64,000 bases of DNA from positions 62,001-126,000 of the forward strand of contig NZ_BRLB01000009.1 in assembly GCF_027923465.1 (NCBI RefSeq), written 5' to 3'. The notes under the pieces are model-generated. The model saw nothing but the letters and a program-made list of their open reading frames with translations, did no database searches and was not told where the DNA came from. The position numbers and the translations under genes are program-made. Shown one piece after another: positions 18,052 to 27,996 of the stretch (positions are counted from its first letter, which is position 1; every line of letters begins with the position of its first letter). Source of the stretch: Vallitalea longa. Its GTDB lineage: Bacteria; Bacillota; Clostridia; Lachnospirales; Vallitaleaceae.

Positions 18052-18135
18052 AAATACTATAATTCGACAAGATAAATAAGAAATATGCTAGTAATAAATG
18101 AGAGTATATTTCTTAACTGAAAGGTAAGAGTGTAA

Positions 18136-19095
18136 GTGGAAGATATTAAATATAAAATAATCAATGGGTATAAACTCAAGAAAAAAGAAGCTATAGAAGT
18201 CTACAGATCTTTAGAACTAGAAGAGCTATATGAAATAGCAAATGAAGTAAGACAATTTTTTATGGGAAGAAAAATGGATCTTTGCACAATCATGAATGTC
18301 AAGTCAGGTAAATGCAGTGAAGATTGCAGATATTGTGCTCAGTCAGCTCATTATGAAACAGGAATAGAAGAATATTCCTTAATTAATGAAGAAGAGATAT
18401 TTAGGAGAGCTAAGGAAAATGCTAAATACAAGGTTGATCGTTTTTCATTAGTAACTAGTGGAAAGGGTATATCAGATACAGATTTAGATAAGCTTATAGA
18501 TATCTATAAAAAATTGAATGATACGTTCCCGGAAATGAACTTATGTGCATCTCATGGAATAATAACTTATGAACAAGCTGCAAAACTTAAAAAAGCTGGA
18601 GTTAAGACTTATCATCACAATCTTGAAACAAGTAAACGGTTCTACCAAAAAATATGTACCACTCATACATATAAAGATAGAACGAATACAATATTGAATG
18701 CAACCAAAGCAGGATTAACAGTATGTTCAGGCGGAATAATAGGAATGGGGGAAACTGTGTTTGATAGAATCAACATGGCTTATGAGCTTAAAAAGCTTGG
18801 AGTGAAATCCATACCTATAAATGTTTTAATGCCTGTTCATGGAACTCCATTTGGCGATTCAAAAATTCTCGAACCTACAGAAATACTTAGAACCATTGCA
18901 ATTTATAGATTGATTTTACCTGATGCAAATATTAGATTTGCAGGAGGGAGAATAGCTATGGGAGAGCAACAAAAAGAAGCATTAACATCAGGTCTCAATG
19001 GTGTAATGGTAGGTAATTATTTAACTACTACAGGTAATAGTATTGAAGAAGATTTGCAAATGATTAAAGAATTAGGATTTACTACAAACGAATAA
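18136..19095 (+). CDS. bioB: Biotin synthase
   Basis: BioB inserts sulfur into dethiobiotin to make biotin, using radical SAM chemistry. The 319-residue protein has the cluster motif CSEDCRYCAQS, and downstream YHHNLETS, GGIIGMGE and RFAGGR, the last with the Arg that binds the 2Fe-2S sulfur donor cluster. GTG start with AAAGG about 11 bases upstream. No other biotin gene is nearby, so this strain may take up dethiobiotin or have bioA/D elsewhere. Confidence 0.96.
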   Translation: MEDIKYKIINGYKLKKKEAIEVYRSLELEELYEIANEVRQFFMGRKMDLCTIMNVKSGKCSEDCRYCAQSAHYETGIEEYSLINEEEIFRRAKENAKYKVDRFSLVTSGKGISDTDLDKLIDIYKKLNDTFPEMNLCASHGIITYEQAAKLKKAGVKTYHHNLETSKRFYQKICTTHTYKDRTNTILNATKAGLTVCSGGIIGMGETVFDRINMAYELKKLGVKSIPINVLMPVHGTPFGDSKILEPTEILRTIAIYRLILPDANIRFAGGRIAMGEQQKEALTSGLNGVMVGNYLTTTGNSIEEDLQMIKELGFTTNE

Positions 19096-19639
19096 TTTAA
19101 TTAGTATAAAACAGCTCCCTAATATTAATATTAGGGAGTTTTTACTGTGGAAAAAGTTATTAATTTAATTAAATGTCACTTCTGAGGGTTTGCAATATGC
19201 TAGGAGTTAAAAATTATTAAAGCTTTGCAAATAAACAAAAAATAAAAAATAACCAATTTTTAATATATTTAGAAATAATAAAATATTATACATATATTCA
19301 TAAAATACAAGAAATGCTGTTGACAAAATTTATATAATAATATAATAATATATATATATCATTAAATATATAAAATAATAAGTTATGATTTGTTCTTAAT
19401 CATACTTAGTCAATAATTCCAAAGAAACCATAGTATATTTCATAAACCATAATTGTAGAGATGATCGGGTATCCAGAATGAGAGGAGGAGAGGTTAATCA
19501 AAGGAGAAATCATAATAATTAAGGTAATTCAGAAGTTATTGGCGTAAATGAGATTAACAGTAAGGTTATTCTTAATATTTTACTTGGTTATCATACTTAA
19601 AATGTATAATAAAAAATGTTTGATAGAGGAGTAATTAAA
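19096..19639. other. Intergenic region with terminator and long leader
   Basis: 544 bases without a convincing gene. It starts with the bioB terminator (19112-19146). A TTGACA at 19320 followed by overlapping TATAAT-like boxes (19333-19348) is a possible promoter, which would give a leader of about 290 bases before the small anchored protein. The leader contains a GA-rich patch with several AGGAG motifs near 19480-19510 but no proper ORF. Confidence 0.45.
19112..19146 (+). terminator. bioB terminator (repeat copy A)
   Basis: A perfect 12-base-pair palindrome CTCCCTAATATT/AATATTAGGGAG (19115-19138) followed by TTTTTA. A near-identical hairpin with the same flanks occurs at 20123-20156. Confidence 0.85.
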
Positions 19640-20074
19640 GTGAATAAAAAGAATAAATCTTTTGTATTCAAAGTAGGTATAGTATGTATCATTGTATTAA
19701 TAATTGCTCTTGCTTCAGTACAAATAATATTCAATGCTGATAAAGCATATTATATCAGTGATATTAAGCAATATAAATCTGATGACAAAAGCTATTTTGA
19801 TAATTCAAAGGGTACTGAGATTTTTGTTATTCATAGCGAAGAGGATAAAAAGATTGTGTTGAGGATGATTAAAAATATGAAACCTCACATTGGCACAGTG
19901 TATCTTGAACCAACAGGTACATATATAAAAATAGGGGATACTACTATAAACATTGTAGGGCAATTTATTGCCTTTGATGGTGGGAAACGTTTATTATATA
20001 CATTTACACAAAAAGACCATAAAGAAATTAATAAATTATTCGAGAGGCTTAGGCAAGAATATTATAATAATTAG
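19640..20074 (+). CDS. Small membrane-anchored protein, unknown function
   Basis: A 144-residue protein with a basic start, one hydrophobic segment (about residues 10-30, VGIVCIIVLIIALASVQIIF) and a soluble outer domain containing IYLEPTG-like beta strands (VYLEPTGTYIKIGDTTINIVG). I do not recognise the family. I choose the GTG at 19640, as AGAGGAG lies 8 bases upstream, over the ATG at 19616. It stands alone between two similar terminators. Confidence 0.7.
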   Translation: MNKKNKSFVFKVGIVCIIVLIIALASVQIIFNADKAYYISDIKQYKSDDKSYFDNSKGTEIFVIHSEEDKKIVLRMIKNMKPHIGTVYLEPTGTYIKIGDTTINIVGQFIAFDGGKRLLYTFTQKDHKEINKLFERLRQEYYNN

Positions 20075-20122
20075 AAGTGAGGAAAAGGTTGGATTTATAG
20101 TTAAAAGTCAATTAATATAAAA

Positions 20123-20156
20123 CAGCTCCCTAATATTAGTATTAGGGAATTTTTAC
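20123..20156 (+). terminator. Terminator (repeat copy B)
   Basis: CTCCCTAATATT/AGTATTAGGGAA hairpin (20126-20149) followed by TTTTTA; it shares about 40 bases, including the flanks ATAAAACAG and TTTTTACTGT, with the hairpin at 19112-19146. Confidence 0.8.
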
Positions 20157-20193
20157 TGTAAAAAAAGATATAAATTTTAATTCTCTAGACTAA

Positions 20194-20221
20194 TTGACAA
20201 TAACAAAATATGGTGTATAAT
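20194..20221 (+). promoter_or_regulatory. Promoter of the symporter operon
   Basis: TTGACA (20194-20199), 16-base spacer, TATAAT (20216-20221). It would transcribe a leader of about 165 bases before the symporter ATG. Confidence 0.65.
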
Positions 20222-20243
20222 TAATAATTAGTAAAATATAATA

Positions 20244-20373
20244 AGCATATAGGAAATTAACTTTAATAATTATTACAAAGTGCGCTGAAAGCGCTTTTAT
20301 TGTGCAAATATAGTTTAGCACATTAAAGTCATATTACATAATAGCGTTAAAGTTTAAAGCGCGAATATATGCT
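20244..20373 (+). ncRNA. Possible structured leader RNA (riboswitch-like or attenuator)
   Basis: AGCATATA (20244-20251) can pair with TATATGCT (20366-20373), enclosing GCGCT-gaa-AGCGC (20282-20294, followed by TTTTATT), GTGC/GCAC (20302-20305 / 20318-20321) and GCG/CGC near 20344-20362. A closing stem around several hairpins is the shape of a riboswitch, and the GC-rich hairpin with T run could be an attenuator. It matches no riboswitch class I know, and some pairs could be chance. Confidence 0.3.
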
Positions 20374-20395
20374 ATCAAAATAGGGAGAGAGATAA

Positions 20396-21859
20396 ATGAA
20401 TATCTATTGGTTTTTCTTAATAGGGTACATAGTAATGATTATGGTTATAAGTGCCGTAAGCAGGAAAAAAGTTGATGGTGTTTCTGGATATTTACTTGGT
20501 GGAAGATCAATTCCCCCGTGGATGTCGGCATTTTCATATGGTACAGCATATTTTTCAGCTGTATTATTTATTGGTTACGCTGGAAAATTAGGGTGGAATT
20601 TTGGGTTGTCTGTGCTTTGGATAGTAATTGGGAACACAGTAGTTGGTACATATCTGGCTTGGGAAGTTCTAGGTAAAAGAACTAGAGAGATGACTCAGAG
20701 GCTTAATGTATCTACTATGCCAGAATTTATCGGAGTAAGATACAAAAGCAAAGCTTTGAAAATTATATCAGCAACTATAATATTTGTATTCTTAATGCCT
20801 TATGCGGCATCTGTATATAAAGGATTAGGTTACTTGTTTGAAGAAATTTTTGGCATACCTACGTATATTATATTAATCGTAATGATGATATTGACTGCTT
20901 TGTATTTATTTGCAGGAGGGTTAATAGCTGCGACTATGGTTGATTTTATACAAGGTTGTATAATGATTGTTGGTGTTATACTAATGTTATTTTTTGTTAT
21001 CAGATTTCCTTCTGTTGGAGGTTTATCAGGTGCAGTAAATAATTTAAAAGCTATTAATGAAGAATTGATATCTCCTATTGGACCACCGGGAGTCGTACCT
21101 ATTTTATCTTTGGTTATTCTGACGAGTTTGGGTAGTTGGGGATTACCTCAGATGGTACATAAATTCTATACAATCAAAAGTGAAAAATCAATAAAAACAG
21201 CAAAATGGGTGTCTACTGCATTTGCCCTGTTAATAACAACTGGAGCTTATTTTACAGGAAGTATAAGCAGATTGATAATACAAGACTGCCCTACTGCTAA
21301 TGGAATGCCTGTGTATGATAGAATAATACCTTTAGTGATTAGTGAAACTCTACCTACGGTAGTTGCTGCCATAATTCTTGTATTGGTTTTATCAGCTTCT
21401 ATGTCCACTTTGGCATCTTTGGTATTAGCATCAAGTTCTGCTATTACAATAGATTTGCTGAAGACGGTTAAACCTGATATTAGCAATAGAACACTAATGT
21501 GGGTTATGAAAGTATTATGTGTATTGTTTGTAGCGTTTTCTTATATAATAGCTACAGCAGATAGTCCTATCTTGAATTTGGCTTCTTTATCTTGGGGAGC
21601 AGTTTCTGGGTGTCTGTTAGCACCTTACTTATTAGGACTGTATTGGAAAAAAGCTACCAAACAAGGGGTATGGGCAGGTATGATTACAGCTCTAACGATT
21701 GTTGTAACTGGAGTCAGTAAATATGGTTTTACAAGTGCCAATATACCAACAGTAGGAGCATTAGCGATAGTTGTTCCTATTGTAACAATGAGCATAGTCA
21801 GTTTAGTAACAGAAAGTTATGAAGAGAGACATCTTAATTATATATTTGCTAAGAATTAA
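20396..21859 (+). CDS. Sodium:solute symporter (SSS family)
   Basis: A 487-residue, roughly 13-segment membrane protein of the SSS family, which takes up small organic solutes with Na+. Typical features are the early GGRSIPPWMSAFSYGTAYFSA region, the SMSTLASLVLASSSAIT stretch of the Na+ site around residue 345, and WGAVSGCLLAPYLLGLYWK near the end. AGGGAGAG precedes the ATG. The following genes act on aryl acids, so an aromatic acid or amino acid is a plausible substrate; this is inference only. Confidence 0.9.
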   Translation: MNIYWFFLIGYIVMIMVISAVSRKKVDGVSGYLLGGRSIPPWMSAFSYGTAYFSAVLFIGYAGKLGWNFGLSVLWIVIGNTVVGTYLAWEVLGKRTREMTQRLNVSTMPEFIGVRYKSKALKIISATIIFVFLMPYAASVYKGLGYLFEEIFGIPTYIILIVMMILTALYLFAGGLIAATMVDFIQGCIMIVGVILMLFFVIRFPSVGGLSGAVNNLKAINEELISPIGPPGVVPILSLVILTSLGSWGLPQMVHKFYTIKSEKSIKTAKWVSTAFALLITTGAYFTGSISRLIIQDCPTANGMPVYDRIIPLVISETLPTVVAAIILVLVLSASMSTLASLVLASSSAITIDLLKTVKPDISNRTLMWVMKVLCVLFVAFSYIIATADSPILNLASLSWGAVSGCLLAPYLLGLYWKKATKQGVWAGMITALTIVVTGVSKYGFTSANIPTVGALAIVVPIVTMSIVSLVTESYEERHLNYIFAKN

Positions 21860-21886
21860 AATAATGAGTTGAAAGGATTGGGAGAA

Positions 21887-23182
21887 ATGATTTGGTCAAA
21901 AGAAGAAATTTTGGATCGAGAACAAATAGAAAAGATTCAGTTAGATAGATTACAGGAAACTGTTAAAAGAATCTATAAAAAAGTACCATATTATAAGGCT
22001 AAGATGGACAAAGTGAATGTGAAACCAGAAGATATAAAATCACTTGATGATCTGTCTAGTTTACCATTCACTGTGAAAGATGATCTTAGAAAGAATTATC
22101 CTTTCGGTCTATTTACAGTTCCCAAAAAAGATGTTGTAAGAGTTCATGCATCATCTGGTACTACTGGAAAACCTACTGTTGTTGGCTATACCAAAAAGGA
22201 TCTTGATACATGGACTGAATTAATTGCTAGAATAGTGTCAATGGCAGGAGCTGATTCCACAGACGTTGCACAAATCGCTTTCGGATATGGATTATTTACA
22301 GGAGCATTTGGACTTCATTATGGTTTGGAAAGAATAGGGGCAACAGTAGTTCCTATGTCTAGTGGGAATACAGAAAAACAAGTTATGCTTATGAAAGATT
22401 TCGGTACTACTTTGTTAGTAAGTACACCTTCATATGCATTACATATTATGGAAGTTGCAAGAAAGATGGGGATTGATCCAGTTAATGATTTAGATGTAAA
22501 ATTAGGATTATTCGGGGGAGAAGGTTCCACTGAAGCTATGAGAGAACAGATTCAAAAAGGTTGGGGAATGTTTGCAACAGAAAACTATGGTATGAGTGAG
22601 TTGATAGGGCCAGGTGTTGCAGGAGAATGTGAAGCTCTAAGAGGATTACATATCAATGAGGACCATTTCATACCCGAAATAATTGATCCAAAAACAGGAA
22701 GAGTCTTACCTCCCGGAGAAAAAGGTGAATTAGTAATTACCACTATATCAAAAGAAGCTCTTCCACTCATTAGATACAGAACAAAAGATATAACAAGGCT
22801 TATGTATGAAAAATGTGATTGTGGTAGAACTTTGGTTAGAATGGCTAAGATTGAAGGTAGATCAGATGATATGCTTATCATTAGAGGAGTTAATGTGTTC
22901 CCTTCTCAGATAGAAGAAGTATTATTGAATATAGAAGAAATAGGACCACACTATGAAATCGTAGTCAGTAGAGATGGATATCTTGATAAAATTGCAATCA
23001 ATGTTGAATTACAAGATACAAGTTTATTAGATTTATATGGCAATCTTGATAAATTACAACTTAAAATAAGGCATAAACTAAAAACAGTTCTAGGAATAGA
23101 TGCTAAAATAAATCTAGTAGAACCTCATACATTAAAGAGATTCGTAGGTAAAGCAAAAAGAGTTATCGATAATAGAAATTAG
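21887..23182 (+). CDS. Phenylacetate-CoA ligase-like enzyme (first copy)
   Basis: A 431-residue adenylate-forming ligase of the PaaK type: aryl acid + ATP + CoA to aryl-CoA + AMP + PPi. The AMP-binding P-loop is [17 protein letters not shown], the adenine-binding segment YGMSEL, and the C-terminal hinge [21 protein letters not shown]. The ATG at 21887 is preferred; the ligase copy at 25914 also begins MIW. It lies 27 bases after the symporter. Together with iorAB it would link indolepyruvate-type keto acids, their aryl-acetyl-CoA products and energy conservation. Confidence 0.9.
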   Translation: MIWSKEEILDREQIEKIQLDRLQETVKRIYKKVPYYKAKMDKVNVKPEDIKSLDDLSSLPFTVKDDLRKNYPFGLFTVPKKDVVRVHASSGTTGKPTVVGYTKKDLDTWTELIARIVSMAGADSTDVAQIAFGYGLFTGAFGLHYGLERIGATVVPMSSGNTEKQVMLMKDFGTTLLVSTPSYALHIMEVARKMGIDPVNDLDVKLGLFGGEGSTEAMREQIQKGWGMFATENYGMSELIGPGVAGECEALRGLHINEDHFIPEIIDPKTGRVLPPGEKGELVITTISKEALPLIRYRTKDITRLMYEKCDCGRTLVRMAKIEGRSDDMLIIRGVNVFPSQIEEVLLNIEEIGPHYEIVVSRDGYLDKIAINVELQDTSLLDLYGNLDKLQLKIRHKLKTVLGIDAKINLVEPHTLKRFVGKAKRVIDNRN

Positions 23183-23359
23183 ATTATAGACTAAATTGAA
23201 AACAACTGATAGAATATATATATAATATTGATTGAATGTTTTTACTCTCTAACATATAAGCTTAATAACACATTATGCTTATAGATAATATGTATTGGAC
23301 TTAATAATCATATTTGGTCCCATATAATTTAAATTGAAACGAAAGGATTGATATTAATA

Positions 23360-25096
23360 ATGGCAGATAAAAAACTTATGCTTGGTAATGAAGCAGTTGC
23401 CAGAGGAGCTTACGAGGCAGGTGTTACTGTAGCAGTAGCATATCCAGGAACACCAAGTACAGAAATTACCGAGTTCGTTGCGAAATACGATGAAGTGTAT
23501 GCTCAATGGTCACCTAATGAAAAGGTCGCTCTTGAAGTAGGTATCGGCTCATCGATTAGTGGAGCAAGAACTATGGTAGCTATGAAGCATGTAGGAGTTA
23601 ATGTAGCAGCAGACCCATTATTTACAGTATCTTACACTGGAATTAATGGAGGATTAGTAATACTTGCAGCAGATGATCCAGGTATGCATAGTTCACAAAA
23701 CGAACAAGATAGTCGATTTTATGCAAAATCTGCTCATATACCAATGCTAGAGCCTTCCGATAGCTCTGAAGCAAAAGAATTCGTAAAAGAAGCTTTTGAT
23801 ATAAGTGAAAAATACGATACACCTGTTATGATAAGACTAACAACACGTATTTCCCATTCACAAAGTCTTGTACAACTTAATGATAGAACAGATGTTGCTC
23901 TTAAAGAATATGTTAAGGATTTCAAAAAAAATGTTATGATGCCAGGTATGGCTAGAGCAAGACATATAGTAGTTGAAAAAAGAATGAATCAGATTGAAGA
24001 AGATTGCAATACGTTTTCATGCAATACAGTAGAAATGAACGATACATCTATTGGTGTAATAACTAGCGGAGTACCTTATCAATATGTAAAAGAAGCATTA
24101 CCAAATGCGTCAGTTCTAAAACTCGGTATGGTCCATCCAATACCTAAAAAAGTTATTGAAGACTTCGCTAATAAAGTTGATACATTGTACATAGTAGAAG
24201 AATTAGAACCAATTTTTGAAGAACAAATCAAATCATGGGGTATAGAAGTAATTGGAAAAGAGATTTTTACTGTTCAAGGAGAATACAGTGCTAATTTAGT
24301 AGAAGAAAAAATAAATGAACATAAATTAAATCTTGCTGTTCCAAAACAATTACCAGTAAGACCTCCAGTAATGTGCCCAGGATGTCCTCATAGAGGAGTT
24401 TATTATGTGCTTAATAAACTTAAAAAGCATGCTACAGGTGATATTGGATGTTATACACTTGGAGCACTTCCACCACTTGAAGGAATAGATACTTGTGTCT
24501 GTATGGGTGCCAGTGTAGGTATGCTTCATGGAATGGAAAAAGCCAGAGGTAAAGAATTCATAAAAGATTGGGTCGGTATCATTGGTGATTCGACTTTTGT
24601 ACATTCAGGAATCACTGGATTAGTTGATATAGTATATAACAAAGGTATATCAACCGTTATTATTCTTGACAACTCAACAACTGGAATGACAGGACATCAA
24701 GACAATCCAGCTACAGGTAAAACTCTAAAGGGTGAAGATACACATGTACTTAACCTTGTGGAATTATCACATAGTATAGGTATCAACAGTGTAAGAGTAG
24801 TTAATCCTTTCAATCCTGAAGAAGTTGAAACTGCTGTAAAAGAGGAAACAATGAAAGAAGAGCCTTCTGTAATTATAGCAAGTGCTCCTTGTGAATTGCT
24901 AGATAAGAAAAGAAAAAGAGTACCATATAGAATTAATGTTGATGCATGTAAGAATTGTAAGATGTGTATGAAACTTGGATGTCCAGCAATCCAAAATAAA
25001 GATGGAAAGATGATTATTAACGATACATTATGTAGTGGCTGCGGATTATGTTCGAATATATGTAAATTCGGTGCTATAGTAAAGGATGGTGAATAA
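23360..25096 (+). CDS. iorA: Indolepyruvate:ferredoxin oxidoreductase, alpha subunit
   Basis: IorA, with IorB, oxidises aryl-pyruvates (from Trp, Phe, Tyr) with CoA to aryl-acetyl-CoA, CO2 and reduced ferredoxin. The 578-residue protein starts MADKKLMLGNEAVARGA; it has a pyrimidine-binding domain (YPGTPSTEITEF), a TPP-binding segment GDSTFVHSGITGLVDIVYN with its metal site, and two C-terminal ferredoxin motifs CKNCKMCMKLGCP and CSGCGLCSNICKFG. The ATG at 23360 lies 12 bases after AAAGGA; a TTG at 23348 is too close to that site. Confidence 0.96.
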   Translation: MADKKLMLGNEAVARGAYEAGVTVAVAYPGTPSTEITEFVAKYDEVYAQWSPNEKVALEVGIGSSISGARTMVAMKHVGVNVAADPLFTVSYTGINGGLVILAADDPGMHSSQNEQDSRFYAKSAHIPMLEPSDSSEAKEFVKEAFDISEKYDTPVMIRLTTRISHSQSLVQLNDRTDVALKEYVKDFKKNVMMPGMARARHIVVEKRMNQIEEDCNTFSCNTVEMNDTSIGVITSGVPYQYVKEALPNASVLKLGMVHPIPKKVIEDFANKVDTLYIVEELEPIFEEQIKSWGIEVIGKEIFTVQGEYSANLVEEKINEHKLNLAVPKQLPVRPPVMCPGCPHRGVYYVLNKLKKHATGDIGCYTLGALPPLEGIDTCVCMGASVGMLHGMEKARGKEFIKDWVGIIGDSTFVHSGITGLVDIVYNKGISTVIILDNSTTGMTGHQDNPATGKTLKGEDTHVLNLVELSHSIGINSVRVVNPFNPEEVETAVKEETMKEEPSVIIASAPCELLDKKRKRVPYRINVDACKNCKMCMKLGCPAIQNKDGKMIINDTLCSGCGLCSNICKFGAIVKDGE

Positions 25097-25098
25097 TA

Positions 25099-25671
25099 AT
25101 GGAAACAAAGAATATATTAGTTGTTGGCGTTGGAGGACAAGGAACACTTTTAACCAGTAGAATACTTGGTAATTTGGCTATACATTCAGGATATGATGTT
25201 AAATTATCAGAAGTACATGGAATGTCACAAAGAGGTGGAAGTGTGGTAACACATATTCGATATGGAGACAAAGTATATTCACCTCTAGTAGAAATAGGAA
25301 AAGCAGATATTATACTTGCTTTTGAAAAATTAGAAGCATTAAGATGGCGTCATTATTTGAAAAAAGATGGTCTCATTATAGTAAATACTCAAGAAATAGA
25401 TCCTATGCCTGTTATTATAGGAGCTGCAGAGTATCCAGAGGATATAATTGAGCAATTAAAAAAAGAAGACAATAAAGTAATTGTTGCTGACGCATTAAAA
25501 GAAGCTAGAAAAATAGGTAATTTTAGAGTTGTCAATACAGTCTTATTAGGTTTGCTTGCTAAGAACTTAGATGAAGATAAAGATAAATGGGAAACAGCAA
25601 TTAGTCAAACAGTACCTAATAAAACAATAGATGTTAATGTTAAAGCTTTTGAAGCTGGTTATAACCTTTAA
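25099..25671 (+). CDS. iorB: Indolepyruvate:ferredoxin oxidoreductase, beta subunit
   Basis: A 190-residue gamma-type 2-oxoacid:ferredoxin oxidoreductase subunit, with the opening GVGGQGTLLTSRILG, and HGMSQRGGSVVTHIR, both typical of IorB. It starts 2 bases after iorA, so the two are translated together. It lacks cofactor Cys motifs, as expected for the beta subunit. Confidence 0.96.
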   Translation: METKNILVVGVGGQGTLLTSRILGNLAIHSGYDVKLSEVHGMSQRGGSVVTHIRYGDKVYSPLVEIGKADIILAFEKLEALRWRHYLKKDGLIIVNTQEIDPMPVIIGAAEYPEDIIEQLKKEDNKVIVADALKEARKIGNFRVVNTVLLGLLAKNLDEDKDKWETAISQTVPNKTIDVNVKAFEAGYNL

Positions 25672-25757
25672 TTATTAAAGATATCTTATTATATGATTTG
25701 ATAAATAAATTATTTTTATGATTAACTAACAATTATAGTAAAATTTAATTATAATCC

Positions 25758-25800
25758 TACCACAACATATGATATAATATAGTTGTGGTAATTTTTTATT
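25758..25800 (+). terminator. Terminator after iorB
   Basis: TACCACAAC (25758-25766) pairs perfectly with GTTGTGGTA (25782-25790), followed by ATTTTTTATT. The loop contains TATAAT, which may be coincidental. Confidence 0.85.
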
Positions 25801-25913
25801 ATCTTATAGGAAAGGCCTACTTTTTAAGCATATGAAATAGAAGCCAGAAATGGGAAGTACTAACGATAATAATTTGACATGTTTATCATTTATACTTCAA
25901 GGAGGACTGAAAA

Positions 25914-27215
25914 ATGATATGGAATGAACACATTGAATGCATGAATAGAGACGAGCTTAGGGAAATACAAAGCAAAAGACTTTGTGAAACAGTAGAAAGA
26001 GTATATTACAATGTACCTTTTTACAGGAAAAAAATGCAGGAGCTAGGGTTGGAACCAGGAGATATAAAAGGAATCCAAGATCTATCTAAATTACCATTTA
26101 CTACAAAACAAGATCTAAGAGACAATTATCCATTTAATTTATTTGCAGTACCCATGAGTGATATTGTAAGAGTGCACGCGTCATCTGGAACAACTGGAAA
26201 GCCAACGGTTGTAGGTTATACTAGAAGAGATTTATCTTCATGGTCAGAAGTTGTAGCACGCTCATTACATTGTGCTGGAGTAGGTAAAAATGATAGAATA
26301 CAGATAGCATATGGCTATGGTTTGTTTACAGGTGGATTAGGTATTCATTATGGAGCTGAGAAAGTAGGAGCAACCGTCATACCTATATCAGGTGGAAATA
26401 CTAAGAAACAATTAAATCTCATGAAAGATTTTGAAAGTACAGTCATAGCATGTACACCTTCATATGCTTTATACTTAGCAGAAGCTATGGAAGAACAGGG
26501 AATAGACAGAAGTAAACTTAAGTTGAAAACTGGCATATTTGGTGCAGAACCATGGACAGATAACATGAGAAAAGAAATAGAATCAAAACTGGATATTAAA
26601 GCAATGGATATCTATGGCTTGAGTGAAGTCATGGGACCTGGAGTGGCATGTGAGTGCAGTTACCAAAACGGATTACATATATCTGAAGATCATTTCATTC
26701 CTGAAACTATCGATTCAACAACATTAAAAAATGTTGATAAAGGTTCAGAAGGAGAATTGGTTTTTACAACAATCACTAAGGAAGCTCTTCCTATACTTAG
26801 ATATAGGACAAGAGATCTTACAGTACTTAATTATGACAAATGTGAATGTGGAAGAACTATGGTAAGGATGCAAAAATGTAGAGGTCGTTCTGATGATATG
26901 CTTATTATCAGAGGTGTTAATGTATTCCCATCTCAAATAGAAAGTGTTCTTCTTGAAATGAGTGAGACAAAACCACATTACCTACTTATTGTCGATAGAA
27001 AGAATAATCTTGATACACTAGAAATATGGGTAGAAGTTCACGAGGCATTCTTCTCTGATGAAATCAGAAAACTTGAAAATCTTACTAAAAAGATTACACA
27101 TGAAATTCAAAGTACATTAGGAATAAATGTGAAAGTTAAATTAGTCGAACCAAAAACTATTGAAAGAAGCGAAGGCAAAGCTAAACGTATTGTTGATAGG
27201 AGGAATCTAGTATGA
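25914..27215 (+). CDS. Phenylacetate-CoA ligase-like enzyme (second copy)
   Basis: A 433-residue paralogue of the ligase at 21887, with the same motifs ([37 protein letters not shown], final [10 protein letters not shown]). It contains [10 protein letters not shown], matching [10 protein letters not shown] in the first copy. AAGGAGG lies upstream of ATG. Its last four bases overlap the ACT-domain gene. The two copies probably differ in aryl acid preference. Confidence 0.9.
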   Translation: MIWNEHIECMNRDELREIQSKRLCETVERVYYNVPFYRKKMQELGLEPGDIKGIQDLSKLPFTTKQDLRDNYPFNLFAVPMSDIVRVHASSGTTGKPTVVGYTRRDLSSWSEVVARSLHCAGVGKNDRIQIAYGYGLFTGGLGIHYGAEKVGATVIPISGGNTKKQLNLMKDFESTVIACTPSYALYLAEAMEEQGIDRSKLKLKTGIFGAEPWTDNMRKEIESKLDIKAMDIYGLSEVMGPGVACECSYQNGLHISEDHFIPETIDSTTLKNVDKGSEGELVFTTITKEALPILRYRTRDLTVLNYDKCECGRTMVRMQKCRGRSDDMLIIRGVNVFPSQIESVLLEMSETKPHYLLIVDRKNNLDTLEIWVEVHEAFFSDEIRKLENLTKKITHEIQSTLGINVKVKLVEPKTIERSEGKAKRIVDRRNLV

Positions 27216-27634
27216 TAATTAAACAACTTAGTGTTTTTTTAGAGAATAAATCAGGAAGATTATCAGATGTGACAGAGGCACTTTCTGAAAATGGAATTAA
27301 TATTTCTGCACTTAGTGTAGCTGATACATCAGAATATGGTATATTAAGATTAATTGTCGGACGTCCTGAAAAAGCCTATGAATTATTAAAAAATCTAGGA
27401 TTTTCTGTTAGTTTGACTGATGTGATATGTTTAATAATACCTAATGAATCTGGAACTTTATATAAAGCAATAAAAGTATTAGCAAGTAATGGTGTTAGCA
27501 TTGAATATATGTATGCCTATGCTATGAATGGGGATGCATCAGTAATCATGAAAGTATCAGAAGTTAATAAAGCTATTGAGACATTAACTGAAAATGATGT
27601 TGAATTAGCTAAAGCAAGTGAAATATGTAATTAA
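27212..27634 (+). CDS. ACT-domain protein (tandem ACT)
   Basis: A 140-residue protein with two ACT domains: residues about 3-65 ([23 protein letters not shown] start) and about 70-135 ([19 protein letters not shown] start). ACT domains bind amino acids and regulate enzymes. Its ATGA overlap with the ligase gene suggests coupled translation; it may sense aromatic amino acids for this pathway. ACT genes of this type are commonly found next to PaaK-like ligases in anaerobes. Confidence 0.88.
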   Translation: MIIKQLSVFLENKSGRLSDVTEALSENGINISALSVADTSEYGILRLIVGRPEKAYELLKNLGFSVSLTDVICLIIPNESGTLYKAIKVLASNGVSIEYMYAYAMNGDASVIMKVSEVNKAIETLTENDVELAKASEICN

Positions 27635-27996
27635 CTATATAGAGAGATTTAATTATCACTAATTAATAAAATAGCACGGCTTTTTAAGTCGTACTTATTT
27701 TTTGTCAAGATATGATAATAATTGTATTATTTTAAAATGATATGGAATATAAGAAAAGGACACATGACCTTTTATTTAGTAAATTAATTTAATATAATAA
27801 TGCTAAGATATTGTGAATTAAATACTAATTATTACAGATAATATTAAATAAAATAAACATAATAACTAAGATATTCTAGCTGATGTTATTTGATGAATTA
27901 ATTTTGCTTATAAAAACAAACAATACAATAAAAATATAAGTAGTTATTAATAAAAGATTTAAGTTATTTAAATTATTAGTATGGAGTGAACTGAAT
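27635..27996. other. Intergenic region before the Crp/Fnr gene
   Basis: 362 bases, AT-rich, with a terminator at 27673-27704 and no gene. I looked for a Crp/Fnr-type box (TGTGA-N6-TCACA or TTGAT-N4-ATCAA) and did not see one. Confidence 0.6.
27673..27704 (+). terminator. Terminator after the ACT-domain gene
   Basis: AGCACGGCTT pairs with AAGTCGTACT (one mismatch, one G-T pair) and is followed by TATTTTTTG. Confidence 0.65.

Larger units (their letters stand above)
17754..18135. other. Divergent control region between tdh and bioB
   Basis: 382 bases with no gene. It carries the tdh promoter and inverted repeat (17818-17850), the bioB promoter (18007-18035) and a small palindrome (18041-18051). 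The rest is plain AT-rich sequence; I see no riboswitch or T-box motif. Confidence 0.6.
20075..20395. other. Intergenic region and structured leader of the symporter operon
   Basis: 321 bases without a gene: terminator copy B, a strong promoter (20194-20221), and a leader of about 170 bases with nested inverted repeats (20244-20373). Confidence 0.55.

Noticed and set aside
25758-25790. TATAAT in the loop of the iorB terminator as a promoter for the second ligase
   Set aside because: No -35 box at proper spacing; the sequence is explained by the terminator hairpin.
25874-25896. TTGACA ... TATACT before the second ligase as a promoter
   Set aside because: The spacer is only 11 bases, too short for sigma-A.
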